A stretch of DNA of 64,000 nucleotides from Novosphingobium rosa NBRC 15208 (lineage in GTDB: Bacteria > Pseudomonadota > Alphaproteobacteria > Sphingomonadales > Sphingomonadaceae): contig NZ_BCZE01000005.1 in NCBI RefSeq assembly GCF_001598555.1, positions 1 to 64,000 of the forward strand, written 5' to 3'. The translations under genes and the position numbers were made by a program. Below are positions 41,143 through 52,337 of this stretch, one piece after another. The notes beneath the pieces are model-generated. The model saw only the letters and a list, made by a program, of their open reading frames with translations, did no database searches and was not told where the DNA came from. Every line of letters begins with the position of its first letter. Position 1 is the first letter of the stretch.

Positions 41143-42311
41143 GCGCCACGCTCCCCAAAGCCGCATGGACGGCGCGCGAGGATCTGGCCGCTCTGGTACG
41201 TGCGCTGGGCCATGGCAACATCCGCTGGGTCGGCGGCGCGGTGCGCGACACGCTGCTGGGTGCGGATGTGAAGGATATCGACGCAGCCACCCCGATGCGC
41301 CCCGAGGATGTGGTCGCTGCCTGCAAGGAAGCGGGTTTGAAAACCGTGCCCACCGGCATCGAGCATGGCACGGTGACGGTGGTGCTGGCGGGCGGCCCGG
41401 TGGAAGTGACCACGCTGCGCCACGATGTGTCCACCGACGGGCGCCGGGCGACCGTGGCCTTCGCTCAGGACTGGCGCGAGGATGCGGCGCGGCGCGATTT
41501 CACGATCAACGCCCTCTATGCCGATCCCGGAACGCTGGAAATCTTCGACTATTTCGGCGGCTTGGCCGATCTGGAGGCCCGCCGCGTCCGCTTTATCGGC
41601 GAGGCGCATCAGCGCATCCGCGAGGATCACCTGCGCATCCTGCGCTACTTCCGCTTCCGCGCCCGCTTCGGCGCCGGGGAGCCCGATGCCGAGGCCGAAA
41701 AAGCCTGCGCCGATCTGGCCGCGACGCTCAAAGGCCTCTCGCGCGAGCGCATCGGCATGGAGACGATGAACCTGCTCGCCCTGCCCGATCCTGCCCCCAC
41801 CGTGGCGCGAATGCAGGCACTGGGCGTGCTGGCCGAAATCCTGCCCGAGGCCGATGTGCCCGCGCTGGCCGCTCTGGTGGAGCAGGAGCAGGCGCAGGGC
41901 ATCGCGCCCCTCGCCATCCGCCATCTGGCCGCGCTGATCCCCGCTGATCCGACTTTGGCCGGGCAGATCGCCGGTCGCTTCCGCCTTTCCGGCGTGCAGA
42001 AAAAGCGCCTGATGAGCGCTGCCAGCCGCCCCGGCGAAACCGCCCCGCCGCGGGCGCTGGCCTACCGGCTGGGCGTGCCCGAAGCGATCGACGCCTTGCT
42101 GCTGGCCGGGCGCGACGCCAGGGGCCTGGACGATTTCACGCCCCCCACCTTCCCGCTCAAAGGCGGGCAGATCGTGGCGCGCGGCGTGGCTGCGGGACCG
42201 CAAGTCGCCCGCGTGCTGCACAACGTCCAGACGGCGTGGGTCGATGAAGGCTTCCCCGACGCCACCCGCATCGAGGCCCTGCTGGAGGCCGAACTGGCCG
42301 CCCTGCAATGA
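41139..42311 (+). CDS. CCA tRNA nucleotidyltransferase / poly(A) polymerase family
   Basis: 390 residues from a GTG inside the previous stop (GTGA). The nucleotidyltransferase core has VGGAVRDTLLGADVKDIDAAT with the two catalytic Asp residues, then RRDFTINALYAD and EDHLRILRYFRFRARFG. These features suit class II CCA-adding enzymes that repair tRNA 3' ends; poly(A) polymerase is the alternative. The start is set by the overlap since no upstream ATG is in register with family length. Confidence 0.9.
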   Translation: MSATLPKAAWTAREDLAALVRALGHGNIRWVGGAVRDTLLGADVKDIDAATPMRPEDVVAACKEAGLKTVPTGIEHGTVTVVLAGGPVEVTTLRHDVSTDGRRATVAFAQDWREDAARRDFTINALYADPGTLEIFDYFGGLADLEARRVRFIGEAHQRIREDHLRILRYFRFRARFGAGEPDAEAEKACADLAATLKGLSRERIGMETMNLLALPDPAPTVARMQALGVLAEILPEADVPALAALVEQEQAQGIAPLAIRHLAALIPADPTLAGQIAGRFRLSGVQKKRLMSAASRPGETAPPRALAYRLGVPEAIDALLLAGRDARGLDDFTPPTFPLKGGQIVARGVAAGPQVARVLHNVQTAWVDEGFPDATRIEALLEAELAALQ

Positions 42312-43024
42312 AGACCCTGCCCGAGGACAGCCTCGCCGGAGATGCCAGCGCCACGCTGAAAGAGGCGCTGATCGACCTCTGGCACCAGATCGCCGCCGCC
42401 GTCATGGCCGAGCCCCTCGCGCAGCTCGCGCTGATCGGCATTGCGCTGGTGGTGCTGGGCGGCTGGGTGCGGCGCGGCCTGCCCATGGCCGGCGGGCTGC
42501 TGCGCCTGCTCGGCAATCTGGCGGTGATGGCCACCATTGCCATGGCCGTGCTGCGCTTCACTCATATCAGCACCGGCCTCGAAGGCCCCGGCCTGACCGA
42601 AGCACCCAAGCAGACCGTCTCGGGCGGCGAAACCCGCGTACCGCTCTCGCCCGACGGCCACTTCTGGCTTTCCGCCCGCGTCAACGGCGTGCCCATGCGC
42701 TTCCTGATCGACACCGGCGCCACCATCACCACCCTCTCCCCCGACAGCGCCGAGAAAGCCCAGATCACCCCCAGCCCCTTCGGCCAGAAGGTGATGATGC
42801 AGACCGCCAATGGCTCCACCCAGGCCGACGTCGCCTCGGTGGAAGAATTGCGCGTGGGCAGCGTGATCGCGCGCAACCTTGAGGTGGTGGTGGCACCCGG
42901 CATGGGCGGGACGAATGTGCTGGGGATGAACTTTATGTCACGGCTGGCGCGCTGGCAGGTGAAGGACAATGTGATGGTGCTGGTGCCGCATCATCCGGTC
43001 GGGTCCAAAGACGAAGAAAAGTAA
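42308..43024 (+). CDS. Membrane-anchored retropepsin-like aspartic protease
   Basis: 238 residues. Two hydrophobic segments (about 36-52 and 61-82) precede a domain with FLIDTGATITTLS, the Asp-Thr-Gly active site of a single-lobed retropepsin (TIGR02281-type). The end NVLGMNFMSRLARWQVKDN is typical. The domain should face the periplasm and act as a homodimer; substrates are unknown. ATGA overlap with the CCA enzyme gene. Confidence 0.88.
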   Translation: MKTLPEDSLAGDASATLKEALIDLWHQIAAAVMAEPLAQLALIGIALVVLGGWVRRGLPMAGGLLRLLGNLAVMATIAMAVLRFTHISTGLEGPGLTEAPKQTVSGGETRVPLSPDGHFWLSARVNGVPMRFLIDTGATITTLSPDSAEKAQITPSPFGQKVMMQTANGSTQADVASVEELRVGSVIARNLEVVVAPGMGGTNVLGMNFMSRLARWQVKDNVMVLVPHHPVGSKDEEK

Positions 43025-43027
43025 GAT

Positions 43028-43235
43028 GCGAGGGTCATCACCCTCGCGCTCTCTTTAATGTCCACGTTGCGCATCGGGTTCAGCCAAAGAGCCACGTCGC
43101 CGCGCCGCAGGCAGGAAAAGGTGACTGCCTGCGGCGCCTTAAGTGACGCAGGTGGAGAGTTTCCGCGCCACGTTCGGGCGCCACTGCCATATCGTCGGAA
43201 GACGGCATGGGAGCGCGAGGGGGTAACCCCCTCGC
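43028..43235. repeat. Dispersed structured repeat, copy 7 (orientation A, 208 bp)
   Basis: Starts 4 bases after the protease stop codon and lies between it and convergent parC. Left hairpin 43028-43047 (GCGAGGGT/ACCCTCGC arms), right hairpin 43215-43235 (GCGAGGGGG/CCCCCTCGC arms). It contains GTCCACGTTGCGC, GGGTTCAGCC, CGCCGCAGGC/GCCTGCGGCG, CGCAGGTGGAGAG, CGCCACTGCC and CGTCGGAAGACG. The flanks AAGAT and ATCTT continue the palindrome. Confidence 0.92.
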
Positions 43236-43268
43236 ATCTTCCTTCTAAACCTTCTTAAAACCCCAAGC

Positions 43269-45557
43269 TTAAAACTTGTTATCCCGAGGAAATCCCTGAG
43301 GCGGCATCCGCCCGCCAGCCCCGCGCGCGACCTTCCACAGACGCATATCCTTCTCGGTCCGCATGCGCCCGCTCTCGCCGCCCATGCGCCATGTCAGGCC
43401 GTCTTCCAGCTTCAGGGTGGTGATGTCGGACAGGCCGCCATCGCGGTAGCGCTGCAAGGTCACACCCTGCCCCTTGGCCATCAGCGGCATTTCCGTCAGG
43501 CTGAAGAGCACCAGCTTGCGGTTGTCACCGATCACCGCGACGTGATCGTGATCCTCGGGGATCTCGCGCACCACCATCAGCTTCACATCCGCCTTGGTGG
43601 TCATCACGGCGCGGCCCTTGCGGGTTTCGGCCAGCAGATCGTCGGCCTCGGCGGCGAAACCGCGTCCGCTCGAACCGGCCAGCAGAAGCTGTGATTTCGC
43701 GCGGAAGGGGAAGATGGCGATGATATGGGTGTCGCCGTCAATGTCGAGCATGGAGCGGACAGGTTCGCCAAAGCCGCGCGCGCCGGGCAGCTTGTCGGCG
43801 CCCAGCGTGTAGAAGCGGCCATTGTCGCAGGCGATCAGCAGCTTGTCGGTGGTCTGGGCGTGGAAGGCGAAGGCCGGGCCGTCACCTTCCTTGAACTTGA
43901 ACTCGCGGTCGAGCGGTTCGTGGCCCTTGGCGCCCCTGATCCAGCCGCGCGCCGAGAGGATCACCGTGACCGGCTCCTTCTCGATCATGGCGTCCATGCT
44001 GAATTCGCGGGTCGGCGCGGCCTCGGCGATGGTGGTGCGGCGGCGACCGAGCAGCGTGGTCTCGGCGTAATCCTTGCGCAGCGTGGCGAGGTCGCGTTTC
44101 AGGCGCGTGCGCTGGCGGGCCGGGCTTTCCAGCAGCTTCTGCAGCTCGTCCTGCTCTTTGAGCAGATCGTCTCGCTCGCCGCGCAGTTCCATTTCCTCAA
44201 GCTTGCGCAGAGAGCGCAGGCGCATGTTGAGGATGGCTTCCACCTGCCGGTCGGTGAGGTTGAACTCGGCCATCATCAGGGGCTTGGGCTCATCCTCGGT
44301 GCGGATGATCTCGATCACGCGGTCGAGGTTGAGATAGGCAATGATATAGCCTTCGACCAGTTCCAACCGTGCCGCGATCTTGTCGAGGCGGTGCTGGCTG
44401 CGGCGCTGCAGGATGTCGATCTGGCTGACGACCCATTGCAGCAACAGCGGGCGCAGCCCCAGCACGCCGGGGGTGCGCTGGGCATCCAGCACGTTGAGGT
44501 TGAGCGAAAAACGGCTCTCAAGCTCGGTCAGCTTGTAGACGCTTTCCTTGAGCAGATCGGGCTCGATGTTACGGCTCTTGGGCACCAGCACGATGCGGAT
44601 CTGCGTGTCGCTTTCGTCGCGCACATCTTCAAGGATCGGCAGCTTCTTGTCGGCGATCAGCGCGGCAAGCTGCTCGATCAGCTTGCCCTTCTGCACCATA
44701 TAGGGGATCTCGGAGATGACCAGTTGCCACTGGCCGCTGCCCAGCTTCTCGATGCCGGTGGCTTCCCATTCGCCATTCTCCTCGCGGCCCGTCGAGAAGC
44801 GGGCGCGAACGCGGATCGCGCCCTTTCCGGTCTCATAGGCGTGGGAGATCGCCGCCGGGCTGTCGACCACAATGCCGCCGGTGGGGAAATCGGGGCCGTG
44901 GAACACCTCCATCAGCTGCGCGTGTTCGGTGTGCGGGTCCTCGATCAGCAGCAGCGTGGCGTCGATAATCTCGGCCACGTTATGGCTGGGGATGGAGGTG
45001 GCCATGCCCACGGCGATGCCGGTGGCGCCATTGGCCAGCAGATTGGGGAAGAGGCCGGGGAAGATCTCCGGCTCCTCATCCTCACCATTGTAGGTGGGGT
45101 GGTAGTTGACCGTGCCCTCTTCCAGCCCCGCCATCAGCTGGATCGCGGTTTTGGTCAGGCGGGCTTCGGTGTAGCGATAGGCGGCGGCATTATCGCCATC
45201 GATGTTGCCGAAATTGCCCTGCCCTTCCACCAGCGGATAGCGCAGCGCGAAATCCTGAGCCAGGCGTACCATCGCGTCATAGACTGAAGCATCGCCATGC
45301 GGATGGTATTTGCCGATCACGTCACCCACCACGCGGGCGGATTTCTTGAAGGCCTGCGAGGGGTCCAGCTTCAGCTGACGCATCGCCCAGAGCAGGCGGC
45401 GGTGGACCGGCTTCAACCCGTCGCGCAGATCGGGCAGCGAGCGCGCCGTGATCGTGGAGAGCGCATAGACCAGATAACGCTCCGACAGAGCGCTGTCGAA
45501 AGGCGCATCCACGATGGCGTCGAAAGGATCGGGCTCGTTCAGGTCAATATCGCTCAT
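43269..45557 (-). CDS. parC: DNA topoisomerase IV subunit A
   Basis: 762 residues, the ParC length (GyrA is longer). The catalytic Tyr129 is in [10 protein letters not shown]. The quinolone-determining stretch [10 protein letters not shown] places Ala90 where E. coli ParC has Ser80, and Asp94 where it has Glu84. The C-terminal domain has GyrA-like blades but no GyrA box. The enzyme unlinks daughter chromosomes. It is followed (downstream) by repeat copy 7. Confidence 0.95.
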   Translation of the reverse strand: MSDIDLNEPDPFDAIVDAPFDSALSERYLVYALSTITARSLPDLRDGLKPVHRRLLWAMRQLKLDPSQAFKKSARVVGDVIGKYHPHGDASVYDAMVRLAQDFALRYPLVEGQGNFGNIDGDNAAAYRYTEARLTKTAIQLMAGLEEGTVNYHPTYNGEDEEPEIFPGLFPNLLANGATGIAVGMATSIPSHNVAEIIDATLLLIEDPHTEHAQLMEVFHGPDFPTGGIVVDSPAAISHAYETGKGAIRVRARFSTGREENGEWEATGIEKLGSGQWQLVISEIPYMVQKGKLIEQLAALIADKKLPILEDVRDESDTQIRIVLVPKSRNIEPDLLKESVYKLTELESRFSLNLNVLDAQRTPGVLGLRPLLLQWVVSQIDILQRRSQHRLDKIAARLELVEGYIIAYLNLDRVIEIIRTEDEPKPLMMAEFNLTDRQVEAILNMRLRSLRKLEEMELRGERDDLLKEQDELQKLLESPARQRTRLKRDLATLRKDYAETTLLGRRRTTIAEAAPTREFSMDAMIEKEPVTVILSARGWIRGAKGHEPLDREFKFKEGDGPAFAFHAQTTDKLLIACDNGRFYTLGADKLPGARGFGEPVRSMLDIDGDTHIIAIFPFRAKSQLLLAGSSGRGFAAEADDLLAETRKGRAVMTTKADVKLMVVREIPEDHDHVAVIGDNRKLVLFSLTEMPLMAKGQGVTLQRYRDGGLSDITTLKLEDGLTWRMGGESGRMRTEKDMRLWKVARGAGGRMPPQGFPRDNKF

Positions 45558-45599
45558 CGCCTGTGGCTGTAGCAGGCCGGGGCCTGCCCCGCCAAGTGT

Positions 45600-45944
45600 T
45601 TAGCGGCGCTGCATATCCCGGCTTTCCCCCGGAATTCGCACCAGCAGGCCATCGAGCTCTTCGGTCAGGCGGATCTGGCAGGAGAGGCGGCTGGTGGCGG
45701 TGACGGCAGCGGCCAGATCGAGCATGTCTTCCTCATCCGCGCTGGCGGGCGGCAATTTGGCGAACCAATCCGGCGCCACCACGACATGGCAGGTGGAGCA
45801 GGCCATCTGCCCCTCGCAGGTGCCTTCCAACGGCATGCCGGCGCCCTGAGCCACTTCGAGCAGGCTGATGCCCGCCGAGCCCTGCGCCTTGATGCGACCA
45901 CCTTCGGTGGTCAGAAATTCAACCTGTACAAACTTGTTAGCCAC
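45600..45944 (-). CDS. 2Fe-2S ferredoxin
   Basis: 114 residues from a GTG with GGGGAG upstream; a longer frame to 45968 is possible. The cluster ligands are CEGQMACSTC (C-x5-C-x2-C) and a later Cys in RLSCQIRL, the adrenodoxin/Isc-type plant-fold pattern. The VTEGGRIKAQGSAGISLLEVAQGAG N-terminus fits. It directly follows two cysteine desulfurase genes, so it may donate electrons to cluster assembly, which is inference. Confidence 0.9.
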   Translation of the reverse strand: MANKFVQVEFLTTEGGRIKAQGSAGISLLEVAQGAGMPLEGTCEGQMACSTCHVVVAPDWFAKLPPASADEEDMLDLAAAVTATSRLSCQIRLTEELDGLLVRIPGESRDMQRR

Positions 45945-45964
45945 GCCGCGACAGCTCCCCGATT

Positions 45965-47059
45965 TCACACGCCCTGCGCTTGGGCAGCGGCGTCGATTCT
46001 TTGCAAGGCCTCGGCAAACTCTCCTTGGTCCGTATAGCGCCCGAAACCGATGCGGATAGAATTTTTTGCCTGAGAGGGCGTTAGACCTATGGCCGCCAGC
46101 ACATGGCTGGGCCGCCCCGAGCCGCTGGCACAGGCCGATCCGGCGGAAAAGGCGATGTCGCGCAGGTCGCTCATCAGCCGGGCGACATCGAGGCCATCGA
46201 GCCGCAGGTTGAGATTGCCATGCCAGCGATGGGTTTCATCGCCGTTGAGCGTCCAGCGGTGGAGGATAGCGCGAGCAGTTTTCCACAGGCTATCCACATG
46301 TTGTCCATCGCTTTCCCACGAGGTTTGACACAGCGCTGCCGCAGCCCCGAACCCCGCGCAAAGCGCCGGGCTGAGCGTGCCGGAGCGCAAACCACCCTCC
46401 TGCCCGCCGCCGTGGAGCAGCGGGGAAAGGTCCAGCCCATCGCGGACCCACAGCGCGCCGATGCCCTTGGGGCCATAGATCTTGTGCGCCGAGACCGCGA
46501 TCATATCGGCCTGCAGAGGCGGCGGCATCTTGCCCGCGCCTTGGACGCCATCGACCAGCATCAGCGCGCCCATGCCACGGGCACGTTGCGCCAGAGCATC
46601 GACAGGCTGCACCGTGCCGATCTCATTGTTCACCTGCATCACCGCCAGCAGGCCAAGGTCTTCAGGCAGCGCCACATCGCCTGCCACCAGCCCGTCAGTG
46701 CCGACGGGCAGTACATGAACCCCATTGTTTCTGGCACGCAGCGCGGCCACCGTATCCAGCACGGCGCTATGCTCGATGGCGGAATGGGCGATGCTACGAC
46801 CGTGAAGCGCCACGCCCTTGATGGCCAGATTGATCGCCTCGGTCGCGCCGCTGGTGAAGATCACCTTGCCGCCCGGCGGAAACAGACCCGCCACCTGATC
46901 GCGCGCCATCGCCACCGCCGCCGCCGCCCCGCGACCGGGGCGATGCGGACTATGCGGATTGGCGAAACCCATGGTCTCCGGCCCGCCCAGCCAATGGAGC
47001 ATCGCCTCGCGTGCTTGCGGAGCCAGCGGGGTGGTGGCCTGATAGTCGAGGTAGATCAT
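45965..47059 (-). CDS. Cysteine desulfurase (IscS/NifS-like), second of a pair
   Basis: 364 residues. IYLDYQATTPLAPQAR opens the class V aminotransferase fold; the pyridoxal-phosphate Lys is in VSAHKIYGPKGIGAL and the catalytic Cys in SACASGSGRPSHVL. It would supply sulfur from cysteine as a persulfide. It ends 20 bases before the ferredoxin start and overlaps the preceding desulfurase by four bases. Confidence 0.9.
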   Translation of the reverse strand: MIYLDYQATTPLAPQAREAMLHWLGGPETMGFANPHSPHRPGRGAAAAVAMARDQVAGLFPPGGKVIFTSGATEAINLAIKGVALHGRSIAHSAIEHSAVLDTVAALRARNNGVHVLPVGTDGLVAGDVALPEDLGLLAVMQVNNEIGTVQPVDALAQRARGMGALMLVDGVQGAGKMPPPLQADMIAVSAHKIYGPKGIGALWVRDGLDLSPLLHGGGQEGGLRSGTLSPALCAGFGAAAALCQTSWESDGQHVDSLWKTARAILHRWTLNGDETHRWHGNLNLRLDGLDVARLMSDLRDIAFSAGSACASGSGRPSHVLAAIGLTPSQAKNSIRIGFGRYTDQGEFAEALQRIDAAAQAQGV

Positions 47060-48081
47060 CCCGCCACCTGCGCCCAGGCCTGCGCAAACCGGTCGATTTC
47101 GGCTTGCGTGGTTTCGCGGCCGATGCTGACACGGATCACTTCGCTGGTGTGGGGATAGCCCATGGCCGTCAGCACATGGCTGGCCCGCAGCGAGCCCGAG
47201 GAACAGGCCGAGCCCGCCGAAATCGCCATGCCCAGCCCGTCGAAGCGGATCAGTTGCGCGGCGGCGGCTTTGCCCTTCATGCGATAGGCGCCGATGGTGG
47301 CGATGCGCGGGGCATCTTGCGCCACCACCTCGCCGCCCGCCGCCGTGATCGCGCTTTCCAGATGGGCACGCAGGCGGGCAGCTTCCGCCATCCAGCCCGC
47401 GCCAGCCTCCAGAGCCGCCGCCATGGCCAGAGCGCCGGGCAGGTTTTCCGTGCCGGGGCGATAGCCGCGCTCCTGCCCGCCGCTTGGCTGGATCAGGCCC
47501 CAGTCGCGCAACAGCAGCGCGCCGATCCCCACCGGGCCACCGAATTTATGGGCGCTCAGCACCACCAGATCGGCATCGGGCAAAGCAATCTTCCCCGCCC
47601 CCTGCGCGCAATCAGCCAGCAGCAAGCCCCCCGCGCCGCGCACAGCTTGGGCGATCTCGTCCAGAGGCTGGATCACGCCGGTCTCATTGTTGACCTGCTG
47701 CACGCAGACCAGCCCCGGCAGCGCGCAATCCTGCGGCGACACGCGCCCCAGCGCATCCACCGCCAGCATCGGCGCAGCGCCCGCATGGCGCAGCGCCGCC
47801 TCATGCTCCACCGGAGAGATCGCCGCCAAAGGCTGCACGCAGCGCTGCATCGCGATGGCCAGAGCCTCGCTGGCGCCGCTGGTGAAGATCACCTCACCCT
47901 GCCAGCCCAGCGCCACCCTCACCCGCGCGCGCGCATCCTCCAGCGCGGCCCGTGCCGCGCGCCCGCTGCGATGCGGGCTCGACGGATTGGCCCAAAGCGC
48001 AAATCCCTCCTCCATGGCAGCGCGCGCCACCGGCAACAAAGGCGTGGTGGCCGCATGATCGAGATAGAGATGTGTAGCCAT
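47056..48081 (-). CDS. Cysteine desulfurase-like protein, first of a pair
   Basis: 341 residues, shorter than typical IscS (about 400). HLYLDHAATTPLLPVAR at the start, Lys in LSAHKFGGPVGIGALLL, and Cys in SACSSGSLRASHVL. Its overall layout is the same as the next gene, so the two are probably an old tandem duplication; they now differ at most positions. The upstream intergenic region is shared with the divergent hydrolase gene. No iscR, sufB or iscU is visible in the window. Confidence 0.88.
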   Translation of the reverse strand: MATHLYLDHAATTPLLPVARAAMEEGFALWANPSSPHRSGRAARAALEDARARVRVALGWQGEVIFTSGASEALAIAMQRCVQPLAAISPVEHEAALRHAGAAPMLAVDALGRVSPQDCALPGLVCVQQVNNETGVIQPLDEIAQAVRGAGGLLLADCAQGAGKIALPDADLVVLSAHKFGGPVGIGALLLRDWGLIQPSGGQERGYRPGTENLPGALAMAAALEAGAGWMAEAARLRAHLESAITAAGGEVVAQDAPRIATIGAYRMKGKAAAAQLIRFDGLGMAISAGSACSSGSLRASHVLTAMGYPHTSEVIRVSIGRETTQAEIDRFAQAWAQVAG

Positions 48082-48113
48082 GAACCTGCTTTATCTGGAA
48101 AAGCGCGAAAAGA

Positions 48114-48141
48114 TTGCTTTTGGAACCTTGCTTCCTATATA
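48114..48141 (+). promoter_or_regulatory. Possible promoter for the hydrolase at 48236
   Basis: TTGCTT (48114-48119) and TATATA (48136-48141) are 16 bases apart. They lie about 95 bases upstream of the plus-strand hydrolase start. Confidence 0.35.
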
Positions 48142-48235
48142 GCCCATCGCTTCCATTCACAGTCCCCCCTTGGGCCGCGCGCCGCTTTTTTAGCAGCGCC
48201 GACAAGAGAGAACTGCCCCTTCGCAGGATGAACCG

Positions 48236-48892
48236 ATGCCCGCAGTGATCTTTCCCGGCCCAGAAGGCCGCCTCGAAGGCCGTTTCCAGCCCGGCACCCG
48301 CCCCCGCGCGCCCGTCGCCATGATCCTCCACCCCCACCCGCAGGCCGGGGGCACCATGAACGACCGCGTGACGCAGGCCCTCTACAAGACCTTCGTAGCC
48401 CGCGGCTTCGCCACGCTGCGCTTCAACTTCCGCGGCGTGGGCCGCTCGCAGGGCAGCTTCGACAATGGCATCGGTGAGCTTTCCGATGCCGCCGCCGCGC
48501 TCGACTGGGTGCAGTCGATCCACCCCGAGGCTTCCACGACCTGGATCGCTGGCTATTCCTTCGGCGCGCTGATCGGCATGCAATTGCTGATGCGCCGCCC
48601 GGAAATCCGTGGCTTCATCTCCGTGGCTCCGCCCGCCAACATGTATGACTTCAGCTTCCTGGCGCCCTGCCCCGCCAGCGGCATCATCGTGCAGGGCACC
48701 GCCGATACGGTGGTGACGCCCGGCGCCGTGCAGAAGCTGGTCGACAAGCTGCGCACCCAGAAGCACATCACCATCCATCACGATGAAGTGCCCCGCGCCA
48801 ACCACTTCTTCGAGAACGAACTCGACGATATGATGCGGGCGGTGGACAATTATCTCGACATGCGTTTGTCGCCGGATTGCCCGATCCGTTAA
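48236..48892 (+). CDS. Alpha/beta hydrolase
   Basis: 218 residues. AMILHPHPQAGGTMNDRVTQALYKTFVARGFATLRFNFRGVGRSQGSFDNGIGEL and the nucleophile elbow GYSFGALIG identify the CocE/NonD-like or DUF-type small alpha/beta hydrolases that include the dienelactone-hydrolase relatives; the late DEVPRANHFFENEL carries the catalytic His. The substrate is unknown. AGGA lies 7 bases before the ATG. It is divergent from the desulfurase pair. Confidence 0.85.
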   Translation: MPAVIFPGPEGRLEGRFQPGTRPRAPVAMILHPHPQAGGTMNDRVTQALYKTFVARGFATLRFNFRGVGRSQGSFDNGIGELSDAAAALDWVQSIHPEASTTWIAGYSFGALIGMQLLMRRPEIRGFISVAPPANMYDFSFLAPCPASGIIVQGTADTVVTPGAVQKLVDKLRTQKHITIHHDEVPRANHFFENELDDMMRAVDNYLDMRLSPDCPIR

Positions 48893-48910
48893 GGGATTAA
48901 GAAGGTGAAT

Positions 48911-49141
48911 GCGAGGGCCATCGCCCTCGCGCTCCCTTTACTTGTCTGCGTTGCGCATCGGGTTCAGCCAAAGGGCAACGTTGCTGCGCCGCAGGCTTTA
49001 AAACGCGCACGCAGCGCATCCATAAAGACACTGCCTGCGGCGCCATAGGCCGCGCAGGTGGAGAGCCGAGGCACTCCATTTCGGCGCCACCGCCCGTGCG
49101 TCGGAAGACGTCATGGGAGCGCGAGGGGGTAACCCCCTCGC
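48911..49141. repeat. Dispersed structured repeat, copy 8 (orientation A, 231 bp)
   Basis: Between the convergent hydrolase and DUF937 genes. Left hairpin 48911-48930 (GCGAGGGC/GCCCTCGC arms), right hairpin 49121-49141 (GCGAGGGGG/CCCCCTCGC arms). It contains GTCTGCGTTGCGC, GGGTTCAGCC, the CGCCGCAGGC/GCCTGCGGCG pair with a 45-base apical part, CGCAGGTGGAGAG, CGGCGCCACCGCC and CGTCGGAAGACG. Together with copy 7 it shows the element at its most complete. Confidence 0.92.
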
Positions 49142-49161
49142 GCTTATCTTCCTTAAAAACC

Positions 49162-49548
49162 TTACTCCTTGGCGGCGGAACCACCCCCAAAGAACCCCGA
49201 AGCCGCGCCCAGCAAGCCGCCGAGCCCGCCCTGAGCCCCCTCGCCCTGCTGGCCGCCGAACATGCCCATCACGCTCTGCAGCATCTGCGGATTGTCGGAG
49301 AGGTGCTGGGCGATCTGCCCCAGGGCACCTTCGCCACCCAGATGCTCGGCAATGCCGCTCAGCACGCTGGGATCGATGCCGGTGTTGGCGGCGGCGGTGT
49401 CCACAGTGTCGCCCGGCTCCTGATGGGCTTGGCCCAGTGCGGCGATGGCGGTCTGCGCGGTGGCGGGATCGATGCCAAAACGCTGGGCGATGCCGCCCAC
49501 ATCCACATTCGAACCCAACTGGCCCAGCAGCGAATCAAACAGGCTCAT
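49162..49548 (-). CDS. DUF937 domain protein
   Basis: 128 residues. SLFDSLLGQLGSNVDVGGIAQRFGIDPATAQTAIAAL followed by GIDPSVLSGIAEHLGGEGALGQIAQ is the two-repeat helical DUF937 pattern, and the end is a Gly-rich tail (GGLGGLLGAASGFFGGG). There is no signal peptide. The function is not known. It is 168 bases downstream of the pckA stop and in the same direction. Confidence 0.8.
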   Translation of the reverse strand: MSLFDSLLGQLGSNVDVGGIAQRFGIDPATAQTAIAALGQAHQEPGDTVDTAAANTGIDPSVLSGIAEHLGGEGALGQIAQHLSDNPQMLQSVMGMFGGQQGEGAQGGLGGLLGAASGFFGGGSAAKE

Positions 49549-49627
49549 GGCAAGCTCCTAGAGATGCGCCCGGTGGCGCTTCCCGGGAAGGGTCTCAAAG
49601 CCCGGTTGCAGAAGCAAGACGCTTAAC

Positions 49628-49672
49628 AAAAGAAAACACCGGCCTTCCATGCGCGGCGGAAGACCGGTGTTT
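49628..49672 (-). terminator. Intrinsic terminator of pckA
   Basis: On the minus strand a 15-base stem (49672-49658 pairing with 49648-49634, AAACACCGGTCTTCC type with one mismatch) around a nine-base loop is followed by TCTTTTG. It lies 45 bases after the pckA stop and ends before the DUF937 gene. Confidence 0.85.
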
Positions 49673-49716
49673 CCGTGGGGAGCGCTTGATCCGCTCCCTC
49701 TCTCCCAAGGCTGGGA

Positions 49717-51345
<1,629 letters not shown>

Positions 51346-51567
51346 CAAAAAGCGCGGCTCGTCCGGGGCGGAAAAAGCGAGTCGCCGGTCTCCACATACG
51401 AATGCGTAACCGGATCGGCGAAGAATTCAACAGGAATGGCGCACCTGTTCAACAAGGGGACAGCCATGGCGCACGCCAGTCGCCCAAACGCCCGATTCCT
51501 GCGACACAAGCCGCTGCCGGACAGGCGCGGATGGACAGCGCCCGGCCCGCTGGCTAGATTGCGCGCG

Positions 51568-52329
51568 ATGACTGCAATCCCGCTCGATCCCCCCGAGGAT
51601 GCCGCTGCCAGCCCCGCAGCCGCAGGCCACACCATCGCGCTGGTCGATGACGATCGCAACATTCTGGCCAGCGTCTCGATCGGGCTTCAGGCCGAGGGCT
51701 TCGCCACCCGCGTCTATGCCGACGGCACCAGCGCCCTGAAGGCCCTGCTCGACAATCCGCCCGATCTGGCGGTGGTGGACATCAAGATGCCGCGCATGGA
51801 TGGCCTGGAGCTGCTGCAGCGCCTGCGCGAGACCAGCGCCCTGCCGGTGATCTTCCTCACCAGCAAGGACGAGGAGCCCGACGAGGCGCTGGGCCTGGCC
51901 ATGGGCGCTGATGATTACATCACCAAGCCCTTCAGCCAGCGCCTGCTGGTGGCCCGCATCCGCGCCATCCTGCGCCGCCTCGACGCCCGCCGCGCCGCCC
52001 CCGCCCCCAGCGGGGAGCCCGCGCCGGACATCATCCATCGCGGCCGCCTCGCCATGGACCCGGCGCGCCATGAGGTGACCTGGAACGAGGTGCCCGTCTC
52101 GCTCACCGTCACCGAATTCATGATCCTTGAGGCGCTGGCGAGCCGCCCCGGCGTGATCCGCAGCCGCAACCAGCTGATGGACGCGGCCTACAGCGACGAC
52201 ATCTATGTCGACGATCGCACCATCGATTCGCACATCAAGCGCCTGCGCCGCAAATTCCGTCAGGCCGATCCCACCTTCAGCGCCATCGAGACGCTGTATG
52301 GCGCAGGCTATTCCTTTGCCGAAAGCTGA
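51568..52329 (+). CDS. chvI: ChvI-type OmpR-family response regulator
   Basis: 253 residues. Receiver domain (about 22-140) with Asp27-Asp29 acidic cluster, phospho-acceptor Asp71 in [11 protein letters not shown] and Lys in DDYITKPFS; a C-terminal winged helix follows with [13 protein letters not shown] and [16 protein letters not shown]. The strong similarity in order and neighbours (pckA, chvG, hprK) supports the name. ATG at 51568 is chosen over the 600-residue-longer open frame, which runs through pckA in antisense. Confidence 0.93.
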   Translation: MTAIPLDPPEDAAASPAAAGHTIALVDDDRNILASVSIGLQAEGFATRVYADGTSALKALLDNPPDLAVVDIKMPRMDGLELLQRLRETSALPVIFLTSKDEEPDEALGLAMGADDYITKPFSQRLLVARIRAILRRLDARRAAPAPSGEPAPDIIHRGRLAMDPARHEVTWNEVPVSLTVTEFMILEALASRPGVIRSRNQLMDAAYSDDIYVDDRTIDSHIKRLRRKFRQADPTFSAIETLYGAGYSFAES

Positions 52330-52337
52330 TCGGCGCC

